Shown here: in pieces, positions 42,764-51,630 of the stretch
Position numbering within the stretch: position 1 is the first letter of the stretch
Layout: every line of letters begins with the position of its first letter
Origin: Rhizobium sp. GN54
GTDB lineage: Bacteria; Pseudomonadota; Alphaproteobacteria; Rhizobiales; Rhizobiaceae
Assembly: GCF_021026345.1 (NCBI RefSeq)
Contig: NZ_JAJNCZ010000001.1
Coordinates: 434,001-498,000 of the forward strand
Reading direction: 5' to 3'
Length of the DNA: 64,000 nucleotides
Translations under genes and position numbers: made by a program
The notes under the pieces: generated by a model
What the model was told of the DNA's origin: nothing
Seen by the model: the letters and a program-made list of their open reading frames with translations, nothing else
The model's database searches: none

Positions 42764-44404
42764 ATGAAAGCCTTCGCCAGCCTCCTCGACCGCCTCGTCC
42801 TCACCCCGTCGCGCAACGGCAAGCTGAAGCTTCTGGCCGACTATTTCCGCGATACGCCCGACCCCGATCGCGGCTATGGCCTTGCGGCGATCGCCGGCAC
42901 GCTGGACCTGAAGAGCGTCAAGCCGGCGCTGCTGCGCGATCTGGTGCTGGAGCGGATGGACGAGGTGCTGTTCCGCTATTCCTACGATTACGTGGGTGAC
43001 CTCGCCGAGACCATCGCGCTCGTCTGGGACCAGGAGCGCAAGGAGCGGATCGACGATGCCGGCCAGCCGCGCCTGTCCGCCGTCGTCACCCGCATGAACG
43101 CGCTCGGCCGCACCGAGGTGCGGGGAGCCGTGCGCGACCTGCTCGACCGGCTCGATCCGTCCGCCCGCTTCGCCTTCATCAAGCTCGCCACCGGCGCCTT
43201 GCGCATCGGCGTCTCGGCAAGGCTCGCCAAGCAGGCGCTCGCCGATTTCTCCGGCCGCGACATCACCGAGATCGAGACCCTGTGGCACGGGCTCGAGCCG
43301 CCCTACGAGGCGCTGTTTGCCTGGCTGGAGGGCAGGGCGGAGCGCCCGGTGCTGGCGACGCCGGCGATCTTCCATTCGGTCATGCTGGCAAATCCCGTGG
43401 GCGAGGGCGATCTCGACGGGCTCGATCCGGCCGATTTCGCCGCCGAATGGAAATGGGACGGCATCCGCGTCCAGCTCTCGGCCGCGGGCAGCACCCGCAG
43501 GCTCTATTCCCGCTCCGGCGACGACATCTCGGCCGCTTTCCCGGACATCGTCGAAGCCATGACCTTTCAGGGCGTGATCGACGGCGAGCTTTTGGTCGGC
43601 GGCACCGCCCGCTCCAACAGCGCGACGCGCAGCTTCTCCGACCTGCAGCAGCGGCTGAACCGCAAGACGGTCAACGCCCGCATGCTGGAGGACTACCCCG
43701 CCTTCGTGCGCGCCTACGACATCCTGTTCGATGCCGAGGCGGACGTGCGCCCGGAAACCTTCCACGCGCGCAGGTCCCGCCTTGCCGGGCTGGTCGAAAA
43801 GGCCCCGCACGACCGCTTCGACCTCTCGCCGCTGGTGCCGTTCTCAAGCTGGGACGAGCTGGAACGCCTGCGCGCCGATCCGCCCGATCCGGTCATCGAG
43901 GGCGTGATGATCAAGCGTCTCGACAGCGCCTATCAGGCCGGCCGGCTGAAGGGTCCGTGGTTCAAGTGGAAGCGCGATCCCTACAGTGTCGACGCCGTGC
44001 TGATGTATGCCCAGCGCGGCCACGGCAAGCGCTCCAGCTACTATTCCGACTTCACCTTCGGCGTCTGGGCCAGGGGTCCGGAAGGTGGGGCGGAAGGCGA
44101 GATGCTGGTGCCGGTCGGCAAGGCCTATTTCGGCTTCACCGACGCCGAGCTCGAGGTGCTCGACCGCTTCGTGCGCAACAACACCGTCGAGCGCTTCGGC
44201 CCGGTGCGCGCGGTGCGCGCCGAGCCCGGCTTCGGCTTCGTCGTCGAGGTCGCCTTCGAGGGCATCAACCGCTCCACCCGCCACAAGTCCGGCGTCGCCA
44301 TGCGCTTCCCCCGCATCGCCCGCCTGCGCGACGACAAGCTCCCCCGCGATGCCGACCGGCTGGAGACGCTGATGGCGCTGGTGGAGGCGAAGGAGGCGGG
44401 GTAG
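42764..44404 (+). CDS. ATP-dependent DNA ligase (LHR-cassette type)
   Basis: A 546-residue ligase. An N-terminal DNA-binding domain (about residues 1-200) is followed by the adenylation domain, with the lysine in E-W-K-W-D-G-I-R (K230) that forms the AMP adduct, and an OB-fold domain ending near F-A-F-E-G type sequences (V-A-F-E-G-I-N-R). It belongs to the group described as cisplatin-damage-response ligases, which usually lie beside the MBL exonuclease. It probably works in a double-strand-break or crosslink repair pathway. The start is ATG 42764; the ribosome site is weak. Confidence 0.92.
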   Translation: MKAFASLLDRLVLTPSRNGKLKLLADYFRDTPDPDRGYGLAAIAGTLDLKSVKPALLRDLVLERMDEVLFRYSYDYVGDLAETIALVWDQERKERIDDAGQPRLSAVVTRMNALGRTEVRGAVRDLLDRLDPSARFAFIKLATGALRIGVSARLAKQALADFSGRDITEIETLWHGLEPPYEALFAWLEGRAERPVLATPAIFHSVMLANPVGEGDLDGLDPADFAAEWKWDGIRVQLSAAGSTRRLYSRSGDDISAAFPDIVEAMTFQGVIDGELLVGGTARSNSATRSFSDLQQRLNRKTVNARMLEDYPAFVRAYDILFDAEADVRPETFHARRSRLAGLVEKAPHDRFDLSPLVPFSSWDELERLRADPPDPVIEGVMIKRLDSAYQAGRLKGPWFKWKRDPYSVDAVLMYAQRGHGKRSSYYSDFTFGVWARGPEGGAEGEMLVPVGKAYFGFTDAELEVLDRFVRNNTVERFGPVRAVRAEPGFGFVVEVAFEGINRSTRHKSGVAMRFPRIARLRDDKLPRDADRLETLMALVEAKEAG

Positions 44405-44468
44405 GGGGCGGAGGCAACCCGAATGCCGCCGCGGCGCAAGAATCTGAGTTCTTTCAGGGTGTTTCCCT

Positions 44469-44496
44469 TTGAAATACGACCTCCCCGCCCTACAAC
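44469..44496 (+). promoter_or_regulatory. Probable promoter of the alkylsulfatase gene
   Basis: TTGAAA (44469-44474) and TACAAC (44491-44496) are 16 bases apart. CCGCCCTACAACT is identical to the DUF1254 promoter region. Confidence 0.5.
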
Positions 44497-44634
44497 TTGT
44501 CTATCGCGCAAAGAAAAGGCCGCCCCCGCAAGTTGAAGGCCGCCGAGGCGAGGAACTGACGCTCTGACGAGCAGGCATCTCAAATAGCAGCGACACCCCA
44601 GTGCCAGAAACCATTTTTGGATGGAGTTTTGAGA

Positions 44635-46616
44635 ATGCGTACAGCCAGATTTTTGACCGGTCTTTCCATTATCGCGCTCATCGCAGGCAGCGGGGCTCCC
44701 GCCCATTCGCAGGACGCGGCAGCACAGAAGGATGCCACGGCGGCAACGCGGGCCGCAAACGATGCCCTGCTGACCCAACTGCCCTTCGACGACACATCGG
44801 ACTTCGACGACGCCAAGCGGGGCCTGATCGCACCGCTGCCGGCCGATGTGATCCGGGGCGCCGGCGGCAATCCGATCTGGAACCCGCAGCAATACGCTTC
44901 ATCACCGAAGGTGCAGAGGCGCCCGCGACCGTCAATCCCAGCCTGTGGCGGCAGTCGCAACTGATCAATATCAGCGGCCTGTTCGAGGTCACCGAGGGGC
45001 TCTACCAGGTCCGCAACTACGACCTGTCGAACATGACGATCATCGAGGGCACCGAGGGCATCACCATTGTCGATCCGCTCGTATCCGCCGAAACGGCAAA
45101 GGCCGCCCTCGACCTCTATCGCCAGCATCGCGGCGACAAGCCCGTGAAGGCAGTGATCTACACGCACAGCCACGTCGACCACTATGGCGGCGTTCGCGGC
45201 ATCGTCGAAGAGGCCGACGTGGCCTCCGGCGCCGTGAAGATCTATGCCCCTGAGGGGTTCCTCGAAGCCGCGGTCGCCGAGAACGTCATGGCGGGCACCG
45301 CGATGAGCCGCCGTGCCAGCTACATGTACGGCAACCTATTGAACGCCGATCCCAAGGGGCAGGTCGGCGCCGGTCTCGGCACCACGACCTCCGCCGGAAC
45401 GGTGACGCTGATCCCGCCGACCAACATCATCACGGAGACGGGTCAGAAGGAAACGATCGACGGCCTGACCTACGAGTTCCTGATGGCGCCGGGGTCGGAG
45501 GCGCCCTCCGAAATGCTCTGGTACATCGAGGAGAAGAAGGCGATCCAGACCTCCGAGGATGCGACGCATACGCTGCACAACACCTATTCGCTGCGCGGCG
45601 CCAAGATTCGCGAGCCGCTGCCGTGGTCGAAGTATCTCAACGAAGCGCTGATCATGTGGGGCGACGAGGCGGAGATCATCTTCGCCCAGCATCATTGGCC
45701 GACCTGGGGCAACGACAACGTCAGGGAACTGCTTTCCAAGCAGCGTGACCTCTACCGGTTCATCAACGATCAGACCCTGCACATGGTGAACCAGGGCATG
45801 ACCATGCGCGAGATCGCCGAGGCGTTCAAACTGCCAGACAGCCTGGCCACGTTCTGGGCCAACCGGGGCTATTACGGCTCCGTCTACCACGATGTGGCGG
45901 CGACCTATGTGCTCTATCTCGGCTGGTTCGACGGCAATCCTTCGACGCTGCACGAACTGCCCCCGGTCGAGGCCAGCAAGAGATATGTCGAGTTCATGGG
46001 CGGGGCCGATGCCGTCATGGAGAAGGCGCGGAAGTCCTATGAGGACGGCGACTACCGCTGGGTCGCCGAGGTCGTGAACCATGTCGTCTTTGCCGATCCG
46101 GACAATCAGGCGGCAAAGAACCTCGTCGCCGATGCGCTGGAGCAGCAGGGTTACCAGGCCGAATCCGGGCCGCGGCGCAACTTCTACCTGACCGGGGCAA
46201 AGGAGTTGCGCGAAGGCGTCACCCAACTGCCGACACCGAACACCGCAAGCCCGGATACGGTGCGGGCTATGTCGCTCGACCTGTTCTTCGACTATCTCGG
46301 CGTGCGTCTGAACAGCCAGAAGGCCGGCGATACGAAGCTGACCTTCAACTTCGACTTCGGCGAAAAGGACGGCAAGTACCTGCTTCAGCTGGAAAATGGC
46401 GTTCTGAACAACACGGCTGGCCGGCAGGCCGACAATGCCGACGCCACGATCACGCTGACCCGCGACAGCCTGAACGGCATCGTGCTGGGGGAAACGACGC
46501 TGGACAAGGCAACCGCAGACGGCAGCGTCAAGGTGACGGGCGACAATGCCAAGCTCGGCCAGCTCGTGTCCATGCTCGACAACTTCGAGTTCTGGTTCAA
46601 CATCGTGACACCTTAA
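44635..46616 (+). pseudogene. Alkylsulfatase (SdsA1/YjcS type), interrupted by one frameshift
   Basis: Two adjacent frames together give a complete alkylsulfatase of about 660 residues. The first (44635 on) has the signal peptide and ends its homology at I-W-N-P-Q-Q-Y-A. The second continues F-I-T-E-G-A, then N-P-S-L-W-R-Q, the MBL zinc site T-H-S-H-V-D-H and a C-terminal SCP2-like domain to 46616. The join at about 44897 needs one extra base (GC-TTC). It is either a genuine inactivating mutation or a base lost in sequencing. The intact enzyme cleaves sulfate from alkyl sulfates in the periplasm. Confidence 0.85.
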
Positions 46617-46762
46617 GGTGAGCGGCGGCAGGCCGGCGTCCGGCGAAAGGGCTGCGGGAGGGGCAGCCTGCAGCAGGCGAGAGCGCCTGGTGCGATGGAC
46701 GCCGCGCCGTGGCTGACGTAAAATTCCGGCATGCGACACGATCCCGGCGAGGGGAGCGGGCG

Positions 46763-47575
46763 ATGCCGATATTCATGGACAGGCACGACCTGACGGGCGC
46801 GACCTCGGAGGAGGTGGCCGAAGCGCATCTGAAGGATCTCGGCATTCAGGACCAGTACGGGGTCAAGTTCCTGACCTACTGGTTCGACCACCGCAACGGC
46901 AGGACCTTCTGCCTGATCGATGCACCCGACATGGAAACCGCCCAGTGCGTCCATCGCGAGGCGCACGGCTTCGTCGCAAGCGAGGTCGTCGAGGTGGCGC
47001 TCTCGGCCGTGGAGGCTTTCCTCGGCCGGATTGACGATCTGGAAGGCCGGGGCTCCGGTGCCGAAAGCCGGGATGCCGGCCACCGGGCGGTGCTGTTCAC
47101 CGACATCGTCGGCTCGACGGAAATGACCTCGCGCCTAGGCGACCGCAGGGCCACCGAGCTCGTCCGGGCGCATGATTCGGTCGTCCGCCGCTGCCTGTCG
47201 CGTTCCGCCGGCCGCGAGGTCAAGCACACCGGCGACGGCATCATGGCCGCCTTCCCGTCATCCGCGGCCGCCGTCGACTGCGCCGTGAAGATCCAGCGCG
47301 AGTTCCAGCGCTTCAATGCCGACAACCCCGAAGAGCTTCACATCCGCATCGGGCTCGATTCCGGAGAGCCGGTCGAGGACAGCAACGACCTCTTCGGCAC
47401 GACGGTCCAGACGGCCGCGCGGCTCTGCGCCGCCGCCGGCGCCGACCAGATCCTCGCCTCCGAGAAGGTCTTCCAGGAATGCGGCACAGCCGACCGCTTC
47501 GCTCGCGCCGGCCGCTTCCGGCTGAAGGGCTTCTCCAAGCGGGTGCTCGCCTATCAGTGCGCCTGGAGCGGATAG
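46763..47575 (+). CDS. DUF4242-class III adenylate/guanylate cyclase fusion
   Basis: A 270-residue soluble protein. Residues 1-90 match DUF4242, named for a small nickel-binding protein. Residues about 105-265 form a class III cyclase domain with metal-binding D114 (L-F-T-D-I-V-G-S-T) and D158 (K-H-T-G-D-G-I). In the transition-state pair, the usual asparagine is Q216 and the arginine R220 is present (T-V-Q-T-A-A-R-L). Activity is plausible but altered. The N-terminal half may sense metal. The start at ATG 46763 follows GAGGGGAGCG. Confidence 0.88.
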   Translation: MPIFMDRHDLTGATSEEVAEAHLKDLGIQDQYGVKFLTYWFDHRNGRTFCLIDAPDMETAQCVHREAHGFVASEVVEVALSAVEAFLGRIDDLEGRGSGAESRDAGHRAVLFTDIVGSTEMTSRLGDRRATELVRAHDSVVRRCLSRSAGREVKHTGDGIMAAFPSSAAAVDCAVKIQREFQRFNADNPEELHIRIGLDSGEPVEDSNDLFGTTVQTAARLCAAAGADQILASEKVFQECGTADRFARAGRFRLKGFSKRVLAYQCAWSG

Positions 47576-47705
47576 CCGCGACCGGTCCGCATGCGGCTCG
47601 GCCGGCTTCCGCTAACGCTGGACAATGCCGCCATGGTCGGCCAAGGTGCCGCGGAAGTTGCATGCCTTGCGTCTCTGTCGATCTCGACCTGCTGGAGGAA
47701 TGTGA

Positions 47706-49145
47706 ATGCTGCGTCTCGGGGAGAAATACCGTCATCTGGTCCATGGCGTCGGTTGCGCCTGCCAGTCGCTCGAGGTCCAGCAGGCATCGTTGCGCCTGGA
47801 GCGGCTGACCCGTCGCGCGCTGCTCGCCGGCGCCGGTGCGGCGCTCATTGTCGGCGTGCCGAAGCCCGTCCTTGCGCAGGCGTCCGACAAGCCGCCACAG
47901 ACCCTGTTCCGGCAGGCGAGGCTGTTCGACGGCACCTCGGCCGGCAGCGAGGCCGGCGTGCAGGTCCTGGTCGAGGGCAACCGGATCGCGGCCGTCGACC
48001 GGAGCAACAACCCGCCGCCGGCGGGGGCGACGGTCATCGACTGCGGCGACCGGTTCCTGATGCCCGGCATGATCGACGCGCACTGGCACACGCTCTTCGC
48101 CGCCGTGCCGGTGGGGGTTGCGACGACGGGCGATCCGGGGCTGATCTACACGGCGTCCACGGCCGAGGCCGAACGCACGCTGCTGCGCGGCTTCACGACC
48201 GTGCGGGACCTTGGCGGCCCGGTCTTCACCTTCAAGCAGGCGATCGACACTGGTACGATTCCCGGCCCGCGCATCTATCCCTCCGGCGCCTTCATCACCA
48301 CCTCCGGCGGGCACGGCGATCTGCGGATGCCCACGGAGATTCCCCGCGATCCCGCCCGGCTCAGCATCATGGAGCAGGTGGGCGGCGCGATGCTCGCCGA
48401 CAGCCTGGGCGAAGTGCAGATGCGCGTGCGCGAGCAATTGCTGCAGGGCGCCTCGCAGATCAAGGTGATGGGCGGCGGCGGCGTGTCCTCGCCGCGCAGC
48501 CCGCTCGACATGACCACCTTCAGCGAGGAGGACCTGCGCGCAGCCGTCGCCGTGGCGCGCGACTGGAACACCTATGTGGCCGTGCACGCCTATGCGCCGC
48601 AGACGGTGCAGCGCGCCGTCAATGCCGGTGCCGCCTGTATCGAGCACGCGCACCTGATGGATGAGGCGACCGCAGCGCTGATGGCGGAAAAGGGCGCCTG
48701 GCTCAGCACCCAGCCGTTCCTGTCGACCGAGGATGCCGTGCCCCTGACCGGGCCGTCCGCCGAACGCCTGAACCAGGTGATCGCCGGCACGCCCGTCGTC
48801 TACGAACTGGCGCGCAAGCACGGGCTCAAGGTTGCCTGGGGCTCTGACATGCTGTTCTCGCCGACGATCACGATGCGCCAGAACACCATGCTGACGCATC
48901 TGTCGAAATGGTATTCCGGCGCCGAGATCCTGAAGATGGTGACCTCGACCAATGCCGAGCTCCTCGGCCTCTCCGGCCCGCGCAACCCCTATCCGGCCAA
49001 GCTCGGCGTCGTCGAGCCCGGCGCCTTCGCCGATCTCCTCCTCGTCGACGGTAACCCGCTGGAGGACATCGCCCTCCTCGGCGACCCGCAGAAGAACCTC
49101 GCCGTCATCATGAAGGACGGCAGGATCCACAAGAACACGCTCTGA
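47706..49145 (+). CDS. Tat-exported amidohydrolase (imidazolonepropionase-like)
   Basis: A 479-residue protein. A Tat signal begins late (L-T-R-R-A-L-L-A-G-A-G, residues 34-44) after a ~33-residue N-region. The TIM-barrel amidohydrolase motifs include H126-x-H128 in I-D-A-H-W-H, a possible carboxylated lysine in Q-I-K-V-M-G-G-G-G, histidines in V-H-A-Y and E-H-A-H, and the distal aspartate in W-G-S-D-M. It resembles prolidase-like and dipeptide or lactone hydrolases of the imidazolonepropionase group. Substrate unknown. GGAGGA ribosome site six bases upstream. Confidence 0.9.
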   Translation: MLRLGEKYRHLVHGVGCACQSLEVQQASLRLERLTRRALLAGAGAALIVGVPKPVLAQASDKPPQTLFRQARLFDGTSAGSEAGVQVLVEGNRIAAVDRSNNPPPAGATVIDCGDRFLMPGMIDAHWHTLFAAVPVGVATTGDPGLIYTASTAEAERTLLRGFTTVRDLGGPVFTFKQAIDTGTIPGPRIYPSGAFITTSGGHGDLRMPTEIPRDPARLSIMEQVGGAMLADSLGEVQMRVREQLLQGASQIKVMGGGGVSSPRSPLDMTTFSEEDLRAAVAVARDWNTYVAVHAYAPQTVQRAVNAGAACIEHAHLMDEATAALMAEKGAWLSTQPFLSTEDAVPLTGPSAERLNQVIAGTPVVYELARKHGLKVAWGSDMLFSPTITMRQNTMLTHLSKWYSGAEILKMVTSTNAELLGLSGPRNPYPAKLGVVEPGAFADLLLVDGNPLEDIALLGDPQKNLAVIMKDGRIHKNTL

Positions 49146-49227
49146 ACCCTGTCGTGCAAGACTGCGCGGCGGTCTTGCAATCAGAGGGCTGAAGCGCGGA
49201 AGCGAAGCTGAAAGATCGCGACGTGCT

Positions 49228-50067
49228 TCAGATGTCGGCCCGCGAGAACCAGACGTCGTCATGGATCGCCACGGCCGTCTCGTCCGGCGGCCCGTCGCGC
49301 GTCAGGCGGATCGAGCGGACGGCGGCCGCGTCGGCAACGCTCGGCGCCTTGCGGCAGCCGGAACGGTCCGATGCGCCGATGCAGGGGATGAAGGTGGCCC
49401 GCATCAGCGGGCGGACACGATGGCCGGCATCGGTCCGCGTCACCAGCAGCACGAGCCCCACCCGGTCGGTCGGCTGCCAGGGAAAGATCAGCCGTCCGCC
49501 GCTCCGCAGCGCATCGAGCCAGCGAACCGGCGGGGCCACCACGCCGGCGTTCACGTAGATCAGGTCGGCCGGCGGCAGCGGCAGGGCCGTGGCGTCGCCG
49601 TGGATCACCTCCACGCCCTCGAAAGGTCGGAGGTTCTCGCGCGCCCGCCCCGCAAGCGCCGCCTCGATCTCGTAGGCATGGACACGTCCGTTTGGCAGCA
49701 CCAGCATCGAGAGCAGGGCGGTATAATAGCCGGTGCCGGCGCCGACATGGATGACCGTCTCGCCGGCGGCGGGGGCCGCGGCGCAGAGCCAGGCCGCATG
49801 CAGGAAGGGCTCGCCGTTGTTGATGCCCTTTTCCGTATCGAGGGCGACGAGCACGTTCTGGTAGAGGAAGGCCGGATCGGCGCAGGGCGTCTCCAGATAG
49901 CTCCGGCCGGCCCTGATCTGCCACGGTCCGGGCCCGAGAAAGGCTTCCCGCGGCACGGCCTCGATGATGCGCGCGAGCCGGTCGTCGGTGGCATTGCCGG
50001 CGGCGGCCATCATCTTCGCATGGAAGAGGCGGATCTCGTCGAGGCTGGCACGGCGGATGGCGGTCAC
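49228..50067 (-). CDS. Protein-L-isoaspartate O-methyltransferase-like protein
   Basis: A 279-residue SAM-dependent methyltransferase. The SAM-binding motif is V-I-H-V-G-A-G-T-G-Y-Y-T-A, followed by H-A-Y-E-I-E and the I-Y-V-N-A-G-V segment. The fold matches PCMT, which repairs isoaspartate, but PCMT family members with a non-canonical active site also exist. Both starts are GTG: 50067 (with GGAG seven bases upstream) is preferred over 50097. Alone, convergent with the amidohydrolase gene. Confidence 0.83.
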   Translation of the reverse strand: MTAIRRASLDEIRLFHAKMMAAAGNATDDRLARIIEAVPREAFLGPGPWQIRAGRSYLETPCADPAFLYQNVLVALDTEKGINNGEPFLHAAWLCAAAPAAGETVIHVGAGTGYYTALLSMLVLPNGRVHAYEIEAALAGRARENLRPFEGVEVIHGDATALPLPPADLIYVNAGVVAPPVRWLDALRSGGRLIFPWQPTDRVGLVLLVTRTDAGHRVRPLMRATFIPCIGASDRSGCRKAPSVADAAAVRSIRLTRDGPPDETAVAIHDDVWFSRADI

Positions 50068-50298
50068 GGGCAGGCTCCGGAAAGGGCGTCGGAGCACAGA
50101 TTAGGCAAACCGCGCGTGCGGGCAATGGCCACATCTTGCCTCCGCAAGGGCAGGGGACGGTGGCGCGGTGGCCGCAAGCCACGCGCCAGCCGGGTCTGCC
50201 ACAATTGCGGCACGGTAACGACGTTATCTCGCCGGCAAGGAATCGTCCCCTATCTTCCTGCCTGCGTCTCTCGGACTTCATGGAATGCGTCGCTGATC

Positions 50299-51087
50299 AT
50301 GGCCTCAGAACTCACTCTCTCCCGCCGCCGGTTCCTTCGGCTCTCCGGGCTTGCCGCGGCCACGGGCCTTGCCGGCTGCACGTCGTCGATGAACACCGAC
50401 CGGTTCCGCTGGCAGACCGACGCGGTCTATCGCAATCCGGCGCTGGAAGGGGTCCCGGGGCCGTGGCTGGAGGGGCGCGATCCCGACCAGGGACCCTACG
50501 AGCAGCCGGTGCTGCCGACCGGCATCCCGGATCTCGACCCGGCCTATGCCGGCATGTACGACGTCCGCATCGACGGCGGCTTCACCATCCCGCAGGTTCC
50601 CTACCGGCAGATCGACGCCCGCTTCCTGCGCCACGAGGTGCAGGACCCGTTCGGCGAGGCGCCGGGCACGATCATCGTCGATACCGACAACCGCTATCTC
50701 TACCTGACGCTATCCGGCGGCCGCGCCATGCGCTACGGCGTCGGCATCGGCCGCGAGGGCTTTGCCTGGGACGGCCGCGGCGTCATCCAGTGGAAGCAGG
50801 CCTGGCCGCGCTGGACCCCGCCCGACAGCATGATCGCCCGCCAGCCGGACCTGGAACGCTACTCCGCCCGCAACGGCGGCATGGCGCCCGGCCTGTCCAA
50901 TCCGCTCGGCGCCCGCGCGCTCTACATCTTCCAGAACGGCCAGGACACGCTCTATCGCCTGCACGGCACCCCGGAATGGAAGTCGATCGGCCGCGCCGCC
51001 TCCTCGGGCTGCGTGCGCCTGCTCAACCAAGACGTCATCGACCTCTACAGCCGCGTCCCGAACGGCTCCCCGATCGTGGTGCTGTAA
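50299..51087 (+). CDS. L,D-transpeptidase, Tat-type lipoprotein
   Basis: A 262-residue YkuD-fold enzyme. The N-terminus combines a twin-arginine signal (L-S-R-R-R-F-L-R-L-S) with a lipobox L-A-G-C, giving lipid-attached C27. The catalytic region has H222 in L-H-G-T-P-E-W and C238 in S-S-G-C-V-R-L. It would form 3-3 peptidoglycan crosslinks or attach proteins in the periplasm. The start is ATG 50299. Followed by a repeat. Confidence 0.92.
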   Translation: MASELTLSRRRFLRLSGLAAATGLAGCTSSMNTDRFRWQTDAVYRNPALEGVPGPWLEGRDPDQGPYEQPVLPTGIPDLDPAYAGMYDVRIDGGFTIPQVPYRQIDARFLRHEVQDPFGEAPGTIIVDTDNRYLYLTLSGGRAMRYGVGIGREGFAWDGRGVIQWKQAWPRWTPPDSMIARQPDLERYSARNGGMAPGLSNPLGARALYIFQNGQDTLYRLHGTPEWKSIGRAASSGCVRLLNQDVIDLYSRVPNGSPIVVL

Positions 51088-51116
51088 CGCCGGCGGTTCG
51101 CCCGCCGGAAAGACCT

Positions 51117-51231
51117 GCCCCTCACCCCGGCCCTCTCCCCGCAAGCGGGGAGAGGGGGACGGAGACGCCGCGGCCATCGTCCTTCTCCCCGCCCGCGGGG
51201 AGAAGGTGCCCGGCAGGGCGGATGAGGGGCG
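51117..51231. repeat. Palindromic repeat
   Basis: Hairpins CTCTCCCCGCAAGCGGGGAG (about 51132-51151) and CTTCTCCCCGCCCGCGGGGA (about 51182-51201) are framed by CCCCTCACCC and GATGAGGGGC. Nearly the same as the element in the 3' end of betI. Lies between the convergent L,D-transpeptidase and receiver genes. Confidence 0.85.
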
Positions 51232-51252
51232 TTTGCCGGAGGCGCGCCCCCG

Positions 51253-51630
51253 TCAGGCCTCCAGAAGCGCCTGCATCTGCCGCAGGTGCTCGATGGTCAG
51301 CGGTTTTTCCAGGTAGCTCCTGACGAAGGGATAGCGCAGCGCCCGCTCGCGGTCGGAGCCGAGTTGCGAACTCGTCAGCATGGCGACGACGGGGGCATGG
51401 TGGGCGAATGTGCTGGCATAGTGTTCCAGGAACTCGAAGCCGTTCATGATCGGCATGTTGATGTCGAGGATGATCGCGTCCGGGGTCTCGGTCTTGAGGA
51501 TCGCCAGCGCCTCGGTGCCGTCCTGCGCCTTCAGGATGGCGATGGCGGGATCGAACTTGCGGATCGTGTATTCGCAGATGAACTGGTCGTTCTCGTCGTC
51601 ATCGACCACCAGTATGGTGTTCAGCTTCAT
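51253..51630 (-). CDS. Single-domain response regulator
   Basis: A 125-residue receiver domain with acidic pocket D10-D11-D12, phosphorylation site D56 (I-I-L-D-I-N-M-P), L-T-S in helix 4 region and the conserved lysine in L-E-K-P-L-T. No output domain. Its first 32 bases overlap the upstream kinase gene, so it is the direct partner. It may act by protein contact or in a phosphorelay. Confidence 0.93.
   Translation of the reverse strand: MKLNTILVVDDDENDQFICEYTIRKFDPAIAILKAQDGTEALAILKTETPDAIILDINMPIMNGFEFLEHYASTFAHHAPVVAMLTSSQLGSDRERALRYPFVRSYLEKPLTIEHLRQMQALLEA

Noticed and set aside
44601-46616. Alkylsulfatase as one intact 671-residue protein starting at 44601
   Set aside because: Its first ~95 residues are unlike the family, while the true N-terminus with signal peptide lies in another frame.
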